Shown here: positions 8,679-16,936 of the stretch, in pieces
How positions within the stretch are numbered: the stretch's first letter is position 1
Layout: each line of letters opens with the position of its first letter
NCBI GenBank assembly: GCA_017508135.1
Contig: JAFVZN010000034.1
Coordinates: 1-53,404 of the forward strand
Direction: 5' to 3'
DNA length: 53,404 nucleotides
Source: Lentisphaeria bacterium
Lineage (GTDB): Bacteria; Verrucomicrobiota; Lentisphaeria; Victivallales; Victivallaceae
Made by a program: the position numbers and the translations under genes
The notes under the pieces: model-generated
The model's input: only the letters and a program-made list of their open reading frames with translations
What the model was told of the DNA's origin: nothing
Database searches by the model: none

Positions 8679-9918
8679 ACTTTTTTCCGCTGTCAGCAAG
8701 TTCAGTCAACGCCCAGACCAGAGCATCCATCCGGTCGGGCGATTTTTTCTGGTTTCCCGGAGCGAAGCTCACCATCTCCTCCTCCAGAAGCGGGAACTCG
8801 CCGACATGATGCACCAGTTTCCGCTCATAAAGAGCCGCTACCGGTTCCGCCCGGATAAGTTTGCCCCGGGAGGCGCGTACCGGACGGAAACTCAGGTGCG
8901 GATCAAGTTTATGCAGCAGGGCTTCGATCAGATCACCGCCGTTGTTGACTTCACCGGTAACGCGGTCAGCATCGAGTTCATAGTATAAAGAGATCACTTC
9001 CTTTCCCCATTCCAGCGGTGTGCCGCGCATGGAACGGTCGGCAAGGACGTAATATTTTCCATCGACTCCGGCGGCGGCGGCGACGATCCCGGTGGAATCG
9101 CTCTCATCTCCGGAGGATACTGCCGGGTCAACGCCGATCACCACCCGTTGAAATTCCGGAACCGTACTTACCCGGAACGGGTCGATCATCCCGCGTTTCC
9201 ACAATGCACCCTCGACTTCATCCAGAAACTTCCCTTCAAGAAAACGTTCCCGCTGGCGGCGGGGAAGTCCGGCGAGGGTGTTTTCAATATAGCCTTCCGG
9301 CAGGTTGCCGGCGTTGTCCAGAGGATTTATCCGCATGGCGGCGTAATCGTCCGGATTGCGCAGCGGCAGTGTATCTGCCGGATTGAGTTTTTCGATGAAA
9401 ACGCGGTATGTCCAATGTTTTTTTCCCGGCGGATTGCAGTCAAAAAGAGCTTTGGGTTTCAACGGCGGCGAATGTTGCGCCAGACGGGTCAGGGCGGTCT
9501 GAACGCTGGAATAATCCAGTTCGGAACATTCGTTGAAGTATATGGTGACGAACTCTTTGCCCAGAATTTTATCAGCGCGGGAATCGTCATCCAGTCCGGT
9601 GAGCCAGATTTGCGATCTGTTGGCAAAAGTTATCACTCCTTCGCTCTTGTTGTATTCATACTCCAGTGCGTTGCCGAAGCGCGTGGACAGCACCTTGGGC
9701 AAAGTGTCCGCGCCGATGGCGGAACGGACAGTGTTGGCGTAACGGCGGATGATGGCATGACGGGAACCGGGTGAACGCAGTGCCCTTATGACCAGCACAC
9801 AGCAGAGGAGAAAGGTTTTACCGGAACGGGAACCGCCGAAAAGCATGATGTTTTTTCTGTTTCCGGCGATAAGCTGCAACGCCCGTTCCTGAGCCGGAGT
9901 GTAGGTGAAACCTGCCAT
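8665..9918 (-). CDS. Phage terminase large subunit
   Basis: This 417-aa DNA-packaging motor has a Walker A FGGSRSGKT (about 27-35) and a Walker B ending in Glu (VTIYFNE). The C-terminal RNase H-like nuclease has Asp residues in VIGVDPA and RMDALVWA. It pumps DNA into the prohead and cuts it. The ATG at 9918 was chosen because it comes 5 nt after the upstream stop and has AAAGGA 11 nt ahead; a longer reading from 9972 would overlap the upstream gene by 49 nt. It is the last gene of the head cassette, which is unusual because TerL normally precedes portal. The frame is intact. Confidence 0.93.
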   Translation of the reverse strand: MAGFTYTPAQERALQLIAGNRKNIMLFGGSRSGKTFLLCCVLVIRALRSPGSRHAIIRRYANTVRSAIGADTLPKVLSTRFGNALEYEYNKSEGVITFANRSQIWLTGLDDDSRADKILGKEFVTIYFNECSELDYSSVQTALTRLAQHSPPLKPKALFDCNPPGKKHWTYRVFIEKLNPADTLPLRNPDDYAAMRINPLDNAGNLPEGYIENTLAGLPRRQRERFLEGKFLDEVEGALWKRGMIDPFRVSTVPEFQRVVIGVDPAVSSGDESDSTGIVAAAAGVDGKYYVLADRSMRGTPLEWGKEVISLYYELDADRVTGEVNNGGDLIEALLHKLDPHLSFRPVRASRGKLIRAEPVAALYERKLVHHVGEFPLLEEEMVSFAPGNQKKSPDRMDALVWALTELADSGKKFILA

Positions 9919-9923
9919 CGCAG

Positions 9924-10463
9924 TCAGCATCCTTTCAAAGAGACACTGCTCTCCCGGTGGCGGAGAAAACACTGTCTGCCGCGCGAAAGTTTGGACATGG
10001 TGCTTTTCAGCAGCATCGCCAGTTCCGGACGGCGGGCGATGATATCCAGTATTTTGCGGTGCATCGCCTGCCGGGAACAGCCGTGCAGTTTGCTTAAAGC
10101 GGTGACGGAACAGTGTTTACGTTCCGGGTCGGCGGGGGTGATGACTTCACTGATGATGCCGATGGTGTAGTCGTCCAGTTCCAGCAGAAAGCGGAAGAAT
10201 CTTCCCAGCATGGAAATAAGGTGATTTTTGTCCTGACGGCGGGACATTTCCTCCTGTTCGCCGGGGATGTGGTCGTAATCGGCGGCATCGGTGAGCCACG
10301 ATTGGACTTCTTCAAAACTTGCCAGATGAGAACGGCTTTCCACCTGGGCGGCGGTGGCGGCATAGTAGCCGCAGGAGCTGTAATATTCACATCCGGTGCA
10401 GTCGGGAAATTTGCCGTGAACATCAGAACCGTAACATTCGGGGTAAGCTGGATGATTTTTCAT
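9924..10463 (-). CDS. Phage-cassette protein with Cys cluster and HTH
   Basis: This 179-aa protein is of unknown function. The N-terminus has a cysteine cluster (CYGS..., then DCTGCEYYSSCGYY) that could bind zinc or an iron-sulfur cluster. The C-terminal third has a helix-turn-helix-like stretch (VTALSKLHGCSRQAMHRKILDII). The ATG at 10463 is preferred over an upstream TTG because GGAG lies 9 nt before it. It sits directly in front of the large terminase, where a small terminase or packaging regulator would be expected, so DNA recognition is plausible but not shown. Confidence 0.7.
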   Translation of the reverse strand: MKNHPAYPECYGSDVHGKFPDCTGCEYYSSCGYYAATAAQVESRSHLASFEEVQSWLTDAADYDHIPGEQEEMSRRQDKNHLISMLGRFFRFLLELDDYTIGIISEVITPADPERKHCSVTALSKLHGCSRQAMHRKILDIIARRPELAMLLKSTMSKLSRGRQCFLRHRESSVSLKGC

Positions 10464-10514
10464 ATTTTCTGTCTCCAATTCAATCAGTAAAAGTTTTCTG
10501 GCGGGGAACTCCGG

Positions 10515-10847
10515 TCAGCCGCGCTGCAAGGGCACTCCGGGAAGCGGGCAGTGCCGGGCCGCCAGGGCTTCAAGGAAGAATTTGGCGCGGGGCGCGATCA
10601 GCGGTATTTCCGGTGAAGCGGCTGCGGCGATATGCGGATTGAGCAGAAGATAAAGCGTATGCTCAAATATCGCCGCTTGCAGCATCTCATCCGGTTCTTC
10701 CGGAAAATCGGTCAGGCTCAGCACGGCAGTTATATCCCGGACAGCTCCGGCTATGGCATTGGCCTGCTGTTCCTCCGTGAAAGAGGTGAAACTCTCTTTG
10801 GCAGGATGGGAGGAGAAAAATTCATTGGCATCAGTTACAGTCAGCAT
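10515..10847 (-). CDS. Putative head-completion/connector protein
   Basis: This 110-aa acidic protein starts MLTVTDANEFFSSHPAKESF. That pattern, a short segment on 'vtda..yfa.h...' followed by a helical body, is common in small phage proteins placed after the major capsid gene (gp6 or DnaT-like connector group). The start at 10847 has GAAAGAAC upstream; the longer reading is unlikely. The position after the capsid supports a head-tail connector role. The assignment rests on position and general character only. Confidence 0.55.
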   Translation of the reverse strand: MLTVTDANEFFSSHPAKESFTSFTEEQQANAIAGAVRDITAVLSLTDFPEEPDEMLQAAIFEHTLYLLLNPHIAAAASPEIPLIAPRAKFFLEALAARHCPLPGVPLQRG

Positions 10848-10938
10848 GATTTGTTCTTTCAGAAACAGAATTGGAATATCAAACGGAAACAAAGCGGTTC
10901 CGGGATGAAAAACATCTCGGAACATGAGTTCGCATCGC

Positions 10939-12096
10939 TCAATTACCGCGCAGCGCGGCAATCGCTTCGGCACTGGGCTTGAGGTTGGTCAAACGGCAGC
11001 ACCGCTGGGCGGCGTTGCGGAACTCAAAGGTGAGTTCGCCGATGGCAACGCGGCGGATGCCGTCAAAGCCTTTGGGCGTGGCATCGACATCGGTGATGGC
11101 GCGGCCGGAGAGGTTGGCAAGCGCGAAACACTGGGGATCGAGGATCCACGCATCGGTATCCGGCACATCCGGGTCAGCCATGATGGTCATGCCGCGACCG
11201 TTGATCTCGTTGACGATCACGGCGACATACGCGCCGCGCCGGTCATCGGAGCGCAGAATCTGGATGCGGTCACGGTATTCGTTGGAGATGACGCGCGCCT
11301 GTCCCGGGGAACAGAGGATCTGCATCGGATCGCCGCCTTCGGCAAGGACTTTCTGGGCACCGTCATTGATGAGGAAACTGTCCAGCGCGGCGTTGGAAGC
11401 GTTGATGGAGAGGGCGTTTTCTCCGGTGCCGAAGCAGTAGAGACCACCGGCTTCGCCGTGAACGCCCGGGGCGGCTTCCAGACGGCGGCCGAAGAGGGCG
11501 ACACGGTTGAGGTCGCGTGCCAGTTCCGAAAGGGCGAAAGCGGTTTGGCGGTTGAGCTGGTTGTCGGCACTGCCGTTGATGGTGACCGCGAGGGCACTGC
11601 CGGAGATGATGATCTCTTTACGGAAGATCTGGGTCGCGTTCCATTCGACTTTGCTTCCGGCATAACTTTCATCGCCGTCACCGTTGGCACTGCCTTCACT
11701 CATGGGAGTGGAGACGATGATGAATTCCGCACCGCCGGAGGGGAGATCGCTGACACTCTGGAGAGAAGAACCGTTGACGGCGACCAGTTCCACGGTGACA
11801 CTGCCGTCGTTGACAGCGGCAACTTTGAACAGAGCCGGATCATCTTTGACGGCGATAAGGGTGCCGGGAACGATACTGAGATTGCTGTTTTCGGCGGGGG
11901 TCAGCGTTCCGCCTGAGATGGAACTTGCGGTGAAGCCGCGTCCGGAAAGCTGATCTTCGATCCACTCGTGTTTGCGCTGGGTGGCATCGGCACCGGGGCG
12001 GAAGTTGGAGATGAAACGGGGTTCATCTTTGATGACGGTGAACATGATGTCGGAGAGGTCGCGTTTGCAACCGGCGAAGCTGTAAGTGTAGAACAT
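10939..12096 (-). CDS. Major capsid protein (SU10/DUF5309-like)
   Basis: This 385-aa protein contains RDLSDIMFTVIKDEPRFIS near the start. A long HK97-like body follows, with a central helical spine (LNRQTAFALSELARDLNR) and a C-terminal segment (ALANLSGRAITDVDATPKG). These features recall the SU10 major capsid/DUF5309 family. It would form the icosahedral shell. Scaffold and portal genes directly upstream support the call. The Shine-Dalgarno AAGGAAA precedes the ATG. The reading frame is complete. Confidence 0.75.
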   Translation of the reverse strand: MFYTYSFAGCKRDLSDIMFTVIKDEPRFISNFRPGADATQRKHEWIEDQLSGRGFTASSISGGTLTPAENSNLSIVPGTLIAVKDDPALFKVAAVNDGSVTVELVAVNGSSLQSVSDLPSGGAEFIIVSTPMSEGSANGDGDESYAGSKVEWNATQIFRKEIIISGSALAVTINGSADNQLNRQTAFALSELARDLNRVALFGRRLEAAPGVHGEAGGLYCFGTGENALSINASNAALDSFLINDGAQKVLAEGGDPMQILCSPGQARVISNEYRDRIQILRSDDRRGAYVAVIVNEINGRGMTIMADPDVPDTDAWILDPQCFALANLSGRAITDVDATPKGFDGIRRVAIGELTFEFRNAAQRCCRLTNLKPSAEAIAALRGN

Positions 12097-12137
12097 CTGT
12101 GATTTTCCTTTCTGATTGTTCTGTTGAATGGGGGATA

Positions 12138-12677
12138 TCAGTTATTTACCATCGCTGCAGAGGCGAGGGAATCCATGATCCGGTCGACCTGACTGCCGGA
12201 GGCGGCAAAGGCGGATGCCGGGTGATGGCTGCGGAAGGTTTCCGGCGCGATACCGGAACTTGAACCGGGGGTGATCCGGGCGCGGAAACAGCCGGGTGAG
12301 GTTTCGGCAAGCCGGGCGGAAAACTCTTTCACTGCGGCAGTGTCATCAAGATCAAGACCGTCGCGGCGGGCGAGGAAGTCGAAGTAATCGGCATCGCTGC
12401 AGCCGATCTCTCCGGTAAGTTTTTCGATACGGCAGCGGCGTTTGAGTTCCTGATGTTCATTCTCCAGAGTGGAGTGGGTGGAACGCAAAGTGTCCAGCTC
12501 TTTCTGTAATTTTTCCGAGTGGGAAAGTTTTTCATTTTCCAGAAGTTCGAGCTGACTTCGGGCGTGGTTCAGCTCTGCGGTGAGCGTTTCCGGATCGAAG
12601 GCGGAAAGTTCCGCTTTTTCAGCCGGGGAAAGCTGTTCGCCGTTGAGTGAACGGGTAATGAGTTCTTTTATGGTCAT
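12138..12677 (-). CDS. Capsid scaffold-like coiled-coil protein
   Basis: This 179-aa protein has a long charged coiled coil (about 30-85, ETLTAELNHARSQLELLEN and onward) and a flexible Gly/Ser/Pro-rich C-terminal part. This is the usual design of phage scaffold proteins, which guide prohead assembly and then leave. It lies between portal and capsid, as scaffold genes do. Its ATG overlaps the portal stop codon (ATGA), which indicates translational coupling. No protease domain is visible. Confidence 0.7.
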   Translation of the reverse strand: MTIKELITRSLNGEQLSPAEKAELSAFDPETLTAELNHARSQLELLENEKLSHSEKLQKELDTLRSTHSTLENEHQELKRRCRIEKLTGEIGCSDADYFDFLARRDGLDLDDTAAVKEFSARLAETSPGCFRARITPGSSSGIAPETFRSHHPASAFAASGSQVDRIMDSLASAAMVNN

Positions 12678-14056
12678 ACATTCTCCTTTCGATTGATTTC
12701 GTTGAATATCTGTTGTTTGTCATCGTTGCCGATGGGTTCCACTGAATCGAGCAGTTCGGTTGCGGCATGTCCGAGGGCGCGGTCATACGCCGGTCCCAGA
12801 TGCAAATTGGAGAGCTGCATGATGCCGGAGATGGCGGCGGCGAGGTCGCGGACGGCGAATTTCCGGTTGTAATGTATTTCCGGAACTGTGACATCCAGAT
12901 CGTACAAATGCATGATCTTCCACGCTTCAAGTTCCGATTGTTCCAGCAGATCGGCGCGGGCAGAGAGGAACTGGCTGACATTCTGGAAGTCCCACGCTTT
13001 GGATTCTGCGCTCTGGTTCTCCCGGGATCTGCTCTGGACTGCAAGTCCCACGATTTCGTAAAGTTCCCGTTTCAGATGATCGTTTTCACTGCGGATGGTG
13101 GCAGTTTCCACTCCGGACGGGCTGATAAACCGGCTGATGCCCTTCTCTTCCACCGCTTCGATAATGGCGGCACTGCGGGCAACGGTCGCGGAAAAATTTT
13201 CACTTTTGCTTCCGGCGAGAGCGAGCTTCTGGGCACCGCGGGCGAAACTGTCGGAGACGACCAGCATACCGAACATCTGCTTGACGGTATTCATCTGGGC
13301 TTCGGATTCGTTGTTGAGTATCGCTTCGCTGATGCGGACGGCATCTTCGAACCAGTGTCCGGAGTCGATGCCGTAACCGTCAGGTTCGATGACCGGGACC
13401 AGCGGGACTGTTCCGGTGGAATTTATACCGCTGTCGATCTCCTTTATGCCGGAAGAAGTCTGTTCAAAAAGATGCCACGAGGTGCGGTCATAAAGGCGGC
13501 GGCGGCGCAGCTTCACCGGCGGTGAATAGGGATCGGAGTTGAGGAACTCCTCTTCTGCGGTCAATGCCCAGAGCAGTTTCCCGTCCGGCGCGTAAGCCCA
13601 GTCCGTGACCTGGAGCGGAGAGAGTGCCCGCACATAAGGACGGAGCCGTTCCCGGCGTGCGCGTTCCAGGGTGGGAATACCCTCAAAGTTGGGCATCTCC
13701 ACCAGCAGCCATGCGCGGCCGTAAACGTTGAGCATGGTGGAAAGCTGGCGCATGACTTCGTTGCAGCGCAGCCCGGAACGGCTCCAGTCCTCAACAAGTT
13801 CGCCTCTGGCATTTCTGCGGATGGGGTCAACTCCGAGAACATATTGGGTGATGCGCTGGGCGATTGTGCGCGGATAGTTGAAATAGTAGGCGCGGCGGCG
13901 GCGTTCAGTGAATTCGATATCGATTTCGGAAACGTGCCGGATAAGGGCCTGGTCGATGTAAGCGCGTCCGCCGGTGTAGGCGGCTTTGCAATGTTTCCAT
14001 CCGGCTTCATTGGCTGAATATTCCGGATGGCGGCGGTAGAAGAGATAGTTGTTCAC
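12674..14056 (-). CDS. Phage portal protein
   Basis: This 460-aa protein is of portal length. N-terminal residues (YYFNYPRTIAQRITQYVLG) and a long central helical region (LKRELYEIVGLAVQSRS...QSAESKAWDFQNVSQFL) match the general layout of SPP1/DUF4055-like portals. The portal ring sits at one capsid vertex and docks the terminase. A GTG at 14056 with GGAG 7 nt upstream is a better start than the TTG 12 nt earlier. It is coupled to the scaffold gene by a 4-nt overlap. Confidence 0.78.
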   Translation of the reverse strand: MNNYLFYRRHPEYSANEAGWKHCKAAYTGGRAYIDQALIRHVSEIDIEFTERRRRAYYFNYPRTIAQRITQYVLGVDPIRRNARGELVEDWSRSGLRCNEVMRQLSTMLNVYGRAWLLVEMPNFEGIPTLERARRERLRPYVRALSPLQVTDWAYAPDGKLLWALTAEEEFLNSDPYSPPVKLRRRRLYDRTSWHLFEQTSSGIKEIDSGINSTGTVPLVPVIEPDGYGIDSGHWFEDAVRISEAILNNESEAQMNTVKQMFGMLVVSDSFARGAQKLALAGSKSENFSATVARSAAIIEAVEEKGISRFISPSGVETATIRSENDHLKRELYEIVGLAVQSRSRENQSAESKAWDFQNVSQFLSARADLLEQSELEAWKIMHLYDLDVTVPEIHYNRKFAVRDLAAAISGIMQLSNLHLGPAYDRALGHAATELLDSVEPIGNDDKQQIFNEINRKENV

Positions 14057-14071
14057 GATACACTCCAAATG

Positions 14072-14458
14072 TTACAGATCGTTTTCGACTTTATTCAACT
14101 GGATATTGACCACAGTTTCTCTGGAATTGCCGCTGCTGCTGCAGTTGTTCCAGCGTTTTGGACGGCGGTTCCGGAGCCAGAATACGGCGGCGCGGACATC
14201 GGGGGCGATCTCTTTGCCGCTGCTGTCCTCATATCCGGTGGCGCGGCGCAGGAGAGCTGCTTCCACCATATCATCGCAAATATTCTCATCGCCGTGGAAC
14301 AGGCGGTCGAATTCCGGATATTGTTTCCGGTAACGCTTCAATGTTGCCGGAGATATCCCGAGCCATTCAGCTGCGCGTTCCGGAGGATTTCCGGCATCGA
14401 GGAACCCGGCAAGTTCCGGAAGGCGCGGTTCGATCAGATTTTGATATTTGTTTCTCAT
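14072..14458 (-). CDS. Terminase small-subunit-like DNA-binding protein
   Basis: This 128-aa protein has a helix-turn-helix in its first 50 residues (PPERAAEWLGISPATLKRYR). A conserved-looking block follows (LLRRATGYE, then PDVRAAVFWLRNRRPKRW) that recurs in TerS-like phage proteins. TerS recognises the packaging site and regulates TerL. It lies 15 nt before the portal start. Its 5' end overlaps the preceding small gene in another frame by 92 nt. Confidence 0.75.
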   Translation of the reverse strand: MRNKYQNLIEPRLPELAGFLDAGNPPERAAEWLGISPATLKRYRKQYPEFDRLFHGDENICDDMVEAALLRRATGYEDSSGKEIAPDVRAAVFWLRNRRPKRWNNCSSSGNSRETVVNIQLNKVENDL

Positions 14459-14624
14459 GGAAATCTTTTTCTTTCACTGTGTTTGCTGTCGTTTTCCACC
14501 ATCGCGCTCTATTGTCAACACGATTTTCTGCATTTTCCGGGAAAAGGGCATCCAGCAGACGGCGGATCCCGGAAAGTGAATAGACTTTTCCATTGGGAAG
14601 TTTGATACAGGTTGAAGTTTCCAT
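14367..14624 (-). CDS. Small phage-cassette leader protein
   Basis: This 85-aa protein is the first gene after the leftward promoter. A strong Shine-Dalgarno (CCGGAGGA, about 8 nt before ATG) supports translation. The first 30 residues (METSTCIKLPNGKVYSLSG then LRRLLDALFPENAEN-like) could form a small domain. The last 30 residues overlap the TerS-like gene in a different frame and are Arg/Ser-rich. The function is unknown; a regulatory or coupling role is possible. Confidence 0.55.
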   Translation of the reverse strand: METSTCIKLPNGKVYSLSGIRRLLDALFPENAENRVDNRARWWKTTANTVKEKDFHEKQISKSDRTAPSGTCRVPRCRKSSGTRS

Positions 14625-14648
14625 TTAAAAAATCCTCCGGTTTAAATG

Positions 14649-14662
14649 TTGCACCAATGCAA
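14649..14662. promoter_or_regulatory. Operator O3 (TTGC-N6-GCAA)
   Basis: TTGCACCAATGCAA is a 14-bp near-palindrome. It lies in the leader between the leftward phage promoter and the first phage gene. Two further copies occur at 14720 and 14785. Confidence 0.65.
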
Positions 14663-14712
14663 TAAAAAAATATAAGCAAGGCTTTTTTTAATTAAGTTTA
14701 TTCTAAAAAAGC

Positions 14713-14740
14713 AATATAATTGCATTGATGCAATTATCAA
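14713..14740 (-). promoter_or_regulatory. Leftward promoter of the phage head cassette
   Basis: On the minus strand TTGATA (14735-14740), a 16-bp spacer and TATATT (14713-14718) form a good promoter. Operator O2 (14720-14733) fills the spacer, so repressor binding would block RNA polymerase. Confidence 0.7.
14720..14733. promoter_or_regulatory. Operator O2 (TTGC-N6-GCAA)
   Basis: TTGCATTGATGCAA lies exactly between the -35 and -10 boxes of the leftward phage promoter. It is the most symmetrical of the three sites (TTGCAT/ATGCAA arms). Confidence 0.7.
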
Positions 14741-14784
14741 GAGGGTAAAAACCACATTTTTTTGAAAAAAAATATATGTAATCC

Positions 14785-14798
14785 TTGCATGGGCGCAA
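14785..14798. promoter_or_regulatory. Operator O1 (TTGC-N6-GCAA)
   Basis: TTGCATGGGCGCAA covers the -35 box and the start of the spacer of the repressor's own promoter, which suggests autoregulation. Centre-to-centre distances between the three sites are about 71 and 65 bp. Confidence 0.65.
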
Positions 14799-14813
14799 TA
14801 AAATGATTATATT
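14785..14813 (+). promoter_or_regulatory. Promoter of the LexA/CI-like repressor
   Basis: TTGCAT (14785-14790), a 17-bp spacer and TATATT (14808-14813) point rightward. Transcription would begin near 14820. That rules out the ATG at 14803 and supports the GTG start at 14845. Confidence 0.65.
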
Positions 14814-14844
14814 GGAGACGATTTCAAGTCCGAAGGAGGCAGTT

Positions 14845-15750
14845 GTGAGGATAGATGATTCTCTGCGGGCAAAACTTGTCAGTGCTGTGGAAAAGGCAGG
14901 CGGTGCCCGTGAATTTTCTTTAAAATGCGGCGTGAATGCCGCTAACATATCCCGGTATCTCAACCGGAAGATATCCAGTATAAATGATGATAACTGGGAG
15001 AAATTGGCGCCGTTTCTGGAAGAGGCTCCGCCGGTACGTCCGGATGGCGGCAATAATGAAGGATTTATCAGTTCTACTCCGGAACTTTCTGAATTCATTC
15101 TGGCGCGGATGAAGTCGTGCGGGATAGCAAGTGTCGAAGAGTTGCGGGTGAAGATAAACTGTTCATCATACCAGCAGTTGCGCTGGCAGATATCGGGACG
15201 GCTGAACTGGTTTGCCGATACATTGGGACAGGTCATTGAAGTGCTGGATATCGAACCTGATACTCTGCCGGTCACTCCGCGCGAACGCAGGATAATCAGT
15301 CATGCCATGATGAAGCGCGGTATCAGCGGAGTCATGCGTATGCTGCCGGTCATCGGCGGTTGCATGTGCGGAAACTTTGCTGATATAGAGAGCGGACTTT
15401 CCCGGGGAACGGCGCATCCGGTTCCGGTACCGATGGATGACCGGCGCGATCTGCGCGCGTTTCTCCTGAGCGGAACGATGATGGAACCCACACTGCTGAA
15501 CGGTGATATCGTGGTGACGGAAGTTGCAGACGATCTGTTTCAGATACCGGATAATATGTTGACGGTATTGCGGTTTACGGATGAATTTTCGCCCAAGACA
15601 CGGCTTTGCTGCGGCAGATTCCATCTGCTTGCCGGCAAGAGTGTGATATTGAGCTTCGACCATCCCGGCGGTGGTTTTATCCACATACCTGTTTCATGTA
15701 TCAGCTGGAGTGCCATCATCCGTTATCGTATCAGCGACTTCCACGGGTGA
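14845..15750 (+). CDS. LexA/CI-like repressor lacking the catalytic serine
   Basis: This 301-aa protein has an N-terminal HTH-like region (GGAREFSLKCGVNAANISRYL) and a C-terminal S24/LexA-fold domain. A Cys-Gly cleavage-site-like pair (residues 175-176, in PVIGGCMCGNF) is kept. The motif that normally reads GDSMEP is SGTMMEP, so Met212 stands where the nucleophilic Ser should be. Autocleavage is therefore unlikely and induction may not depend on RecA. The GTG at 14845 has an ideal AAGGAGG 5 nt ahead. It is divergent from the phage head cassette and probably represses it through the TTGC-N6-GCAA sites. Confidence 0.8.
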   Translation: MRIDDSLRAKLVSAVEKAGGAREFSLKCGVNAANISRYLNRKISSINDDNWEKLAPFLEEAPPVRPDGGNNEGFISSTPELSEFILARMKSCGIASVEELRVKINCSSYQQLRWQISGRLNWFADTLGQVIEVLDIEPDTLPVTPRERRIISHAMMKRGISGVMRMLPVIGGCMCGNFADIESGLSRGTAHPVPVPMDDRRDLRAFLLSGTMMEPTLLNGDIVVTEVADDLFQIPDNMLTVLRFTDEFSPKTRLCCGRFHLLAGKSVILSFDHPGGGFIHIPVSCISWSAIIRYRISDFHG

Positions 15751-15817
15751 CACATCGCCGCAGGTATGATTTTTATGGAACAGCAGTAATTTTTTCAATG
15801 AGTTTTGAAAAATTCAC

Positions 15818-15845
15818 TTGACTTTGGCGGAATTTGTTTTATAGT
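15818..15845 (+). promoter_or_regulatory. Promoter of the moxR-batA operon
   Basis: TTGACT (15818-15823), a 16-bp spacer and TATAGT (15840-15845) lie 45 nt before the moxR ATG. Confidence 0.6.
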
Positions 15846-15890
15846 TGTCAGGTGTAACGATTTTCAGTACAGAAACGGAGGATTTGACAA

Positions 15891-16913
15891 ATGGAACAGA
15901 ACGACATTCAGCTTCTTCAGCAGGAGGTGCGCCATGTAGCCGCGCCGTTGCAAAGTGTGCGCGGTGAGATGGGGCGGATAATCGCCGGTCAGGATATGCT
16001 TATAGAAAGGTTACTTCTGGCACTGATAACCGACGGTCATGTGCTGCTGGAAGGTGTGCCGGGATTGGCAAAAACGCTGGCGGTCAAAACGCTGGCGAAA
16101 ACTTTGTCCGGTTCATTTTCGCGGCTGCAGTTCACGCCGGACTTGCTGCCTGCGGATGTCATCGGAACGCGGATATATAATGCCGCCACGGGAGAGTTCA
16201 CCACCCGCATCGGACCGGTGAGTGCCAATATCGTTCTTGCGGACGAGATCAACCGGGCTCCGGCGAAGGTGCAGAGTGCGCTGCTGGAGGCGATGCAGGA
16301 GAAGCAGATCACCATCGGCGGGGAACGTTTTGCCCTGCCTGACCCGTTTCTGGTGATGGCGACACAGAACCCCATTGAGCAGGAGGGAACCTATCCGCTG
16401 CCGGAGGCGCAGCTTGACCGTTTCATGTTCAAACTCAAAGTCGATTATCCTTCCCGCAGTGAGGAAGCGAGCGTGGTCGAGCGCATGGCGCATCCGGCAC
16501 CGCCGCCGGAAGCGTTGTCAGTGGCGCGTGTCGAAGATATCATCGAAGCGCGCAAGATGGTCGACCGTATATATATGGATGAAAAGATCGTCGAATACAT
16601 CCTTGATCTGGTGATCGCCACCCGGCCGGGGCAGAGCAAATCGCTTTCTGACCGGCAGAACGGGGTCAAACTTTCCGGTATCGGGCATCTGGTAAGTTTC
16701 GGTGCATCGCCCCGGGCATCCATTGCTCTTGCTCTGGCGGCAAAAGGTTTGGCACTGTTGCGGGAACGGGCATTTGTTCTGCCGCAGGATGTGAAGGATC
16801 TGGCGCCGGATGTACTTCGTCACCGCATGGTGCTTTCCTACGAGGCGGAAGCTGAAAACATCGATGCCGATGCGATCATCGCCCGTTTGCTGGCAGAGCT
16901 GCGCACTCCCTGA
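15891..16913 (+). CDS. MoxR-family AAA+ ATPase
   Basis: This 340-aa protein has Walker A (LEGVPGLAKT) and Walker B (IVLADEINRAP) motifs, the sensor-1 Asn in ATQNPIEQEGTYPLPEAQLDRF, and a C-terminal lid domain. MoxR ATPases act as chaperones that work with VWA-domain partners at the membrane. The following genes encode a DUF58 protein, a membrane protein and the VWA protein BatA. That is the standard aerotolerance/stress operon order. Confidence 0.95.
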   Translation: MEQNDIQLLQQEVRHVAAPLQSVRGEMGRIIAGQDMLIERLLLALITDGHVLLEGVPGLAKTLAVKTLAKTLSGSFSRLQFTPDLLPADVIGTRIYNAATGEFTTRIGPVSANIVLADEINRAPAKVQSALLEAMQEKQITIGGERFALPDPFLVMATQNPIEQEGTYPLPEAQLDRFMFKLKVDYPSRSEEASVVERMAHPAPPPEALSVARVEDIIEARKMVDRIYMDEKIVEYILDLVIATRPGQSKSLSDRQNGVKLSGIGHLVSFGASPRASIALALAAKGLALLRERAFVLPQDVKDLAPDVLRHRMVLSYEAEAENIDADAIIARLLAELRTP

Positions 16914-16936
16914 TACCGGGTCCGGGAGGAACATTT

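Noticed and set aside
7895-15830. Possible attachment-site direct repeats flanking the phage region (TTTTTCAAGAGTTTTTG versus TTTTTCAATGAGTTTTG)
   Set aside because: AT-rich and imperfect; with no integrase or tRNA target it is not convincing.
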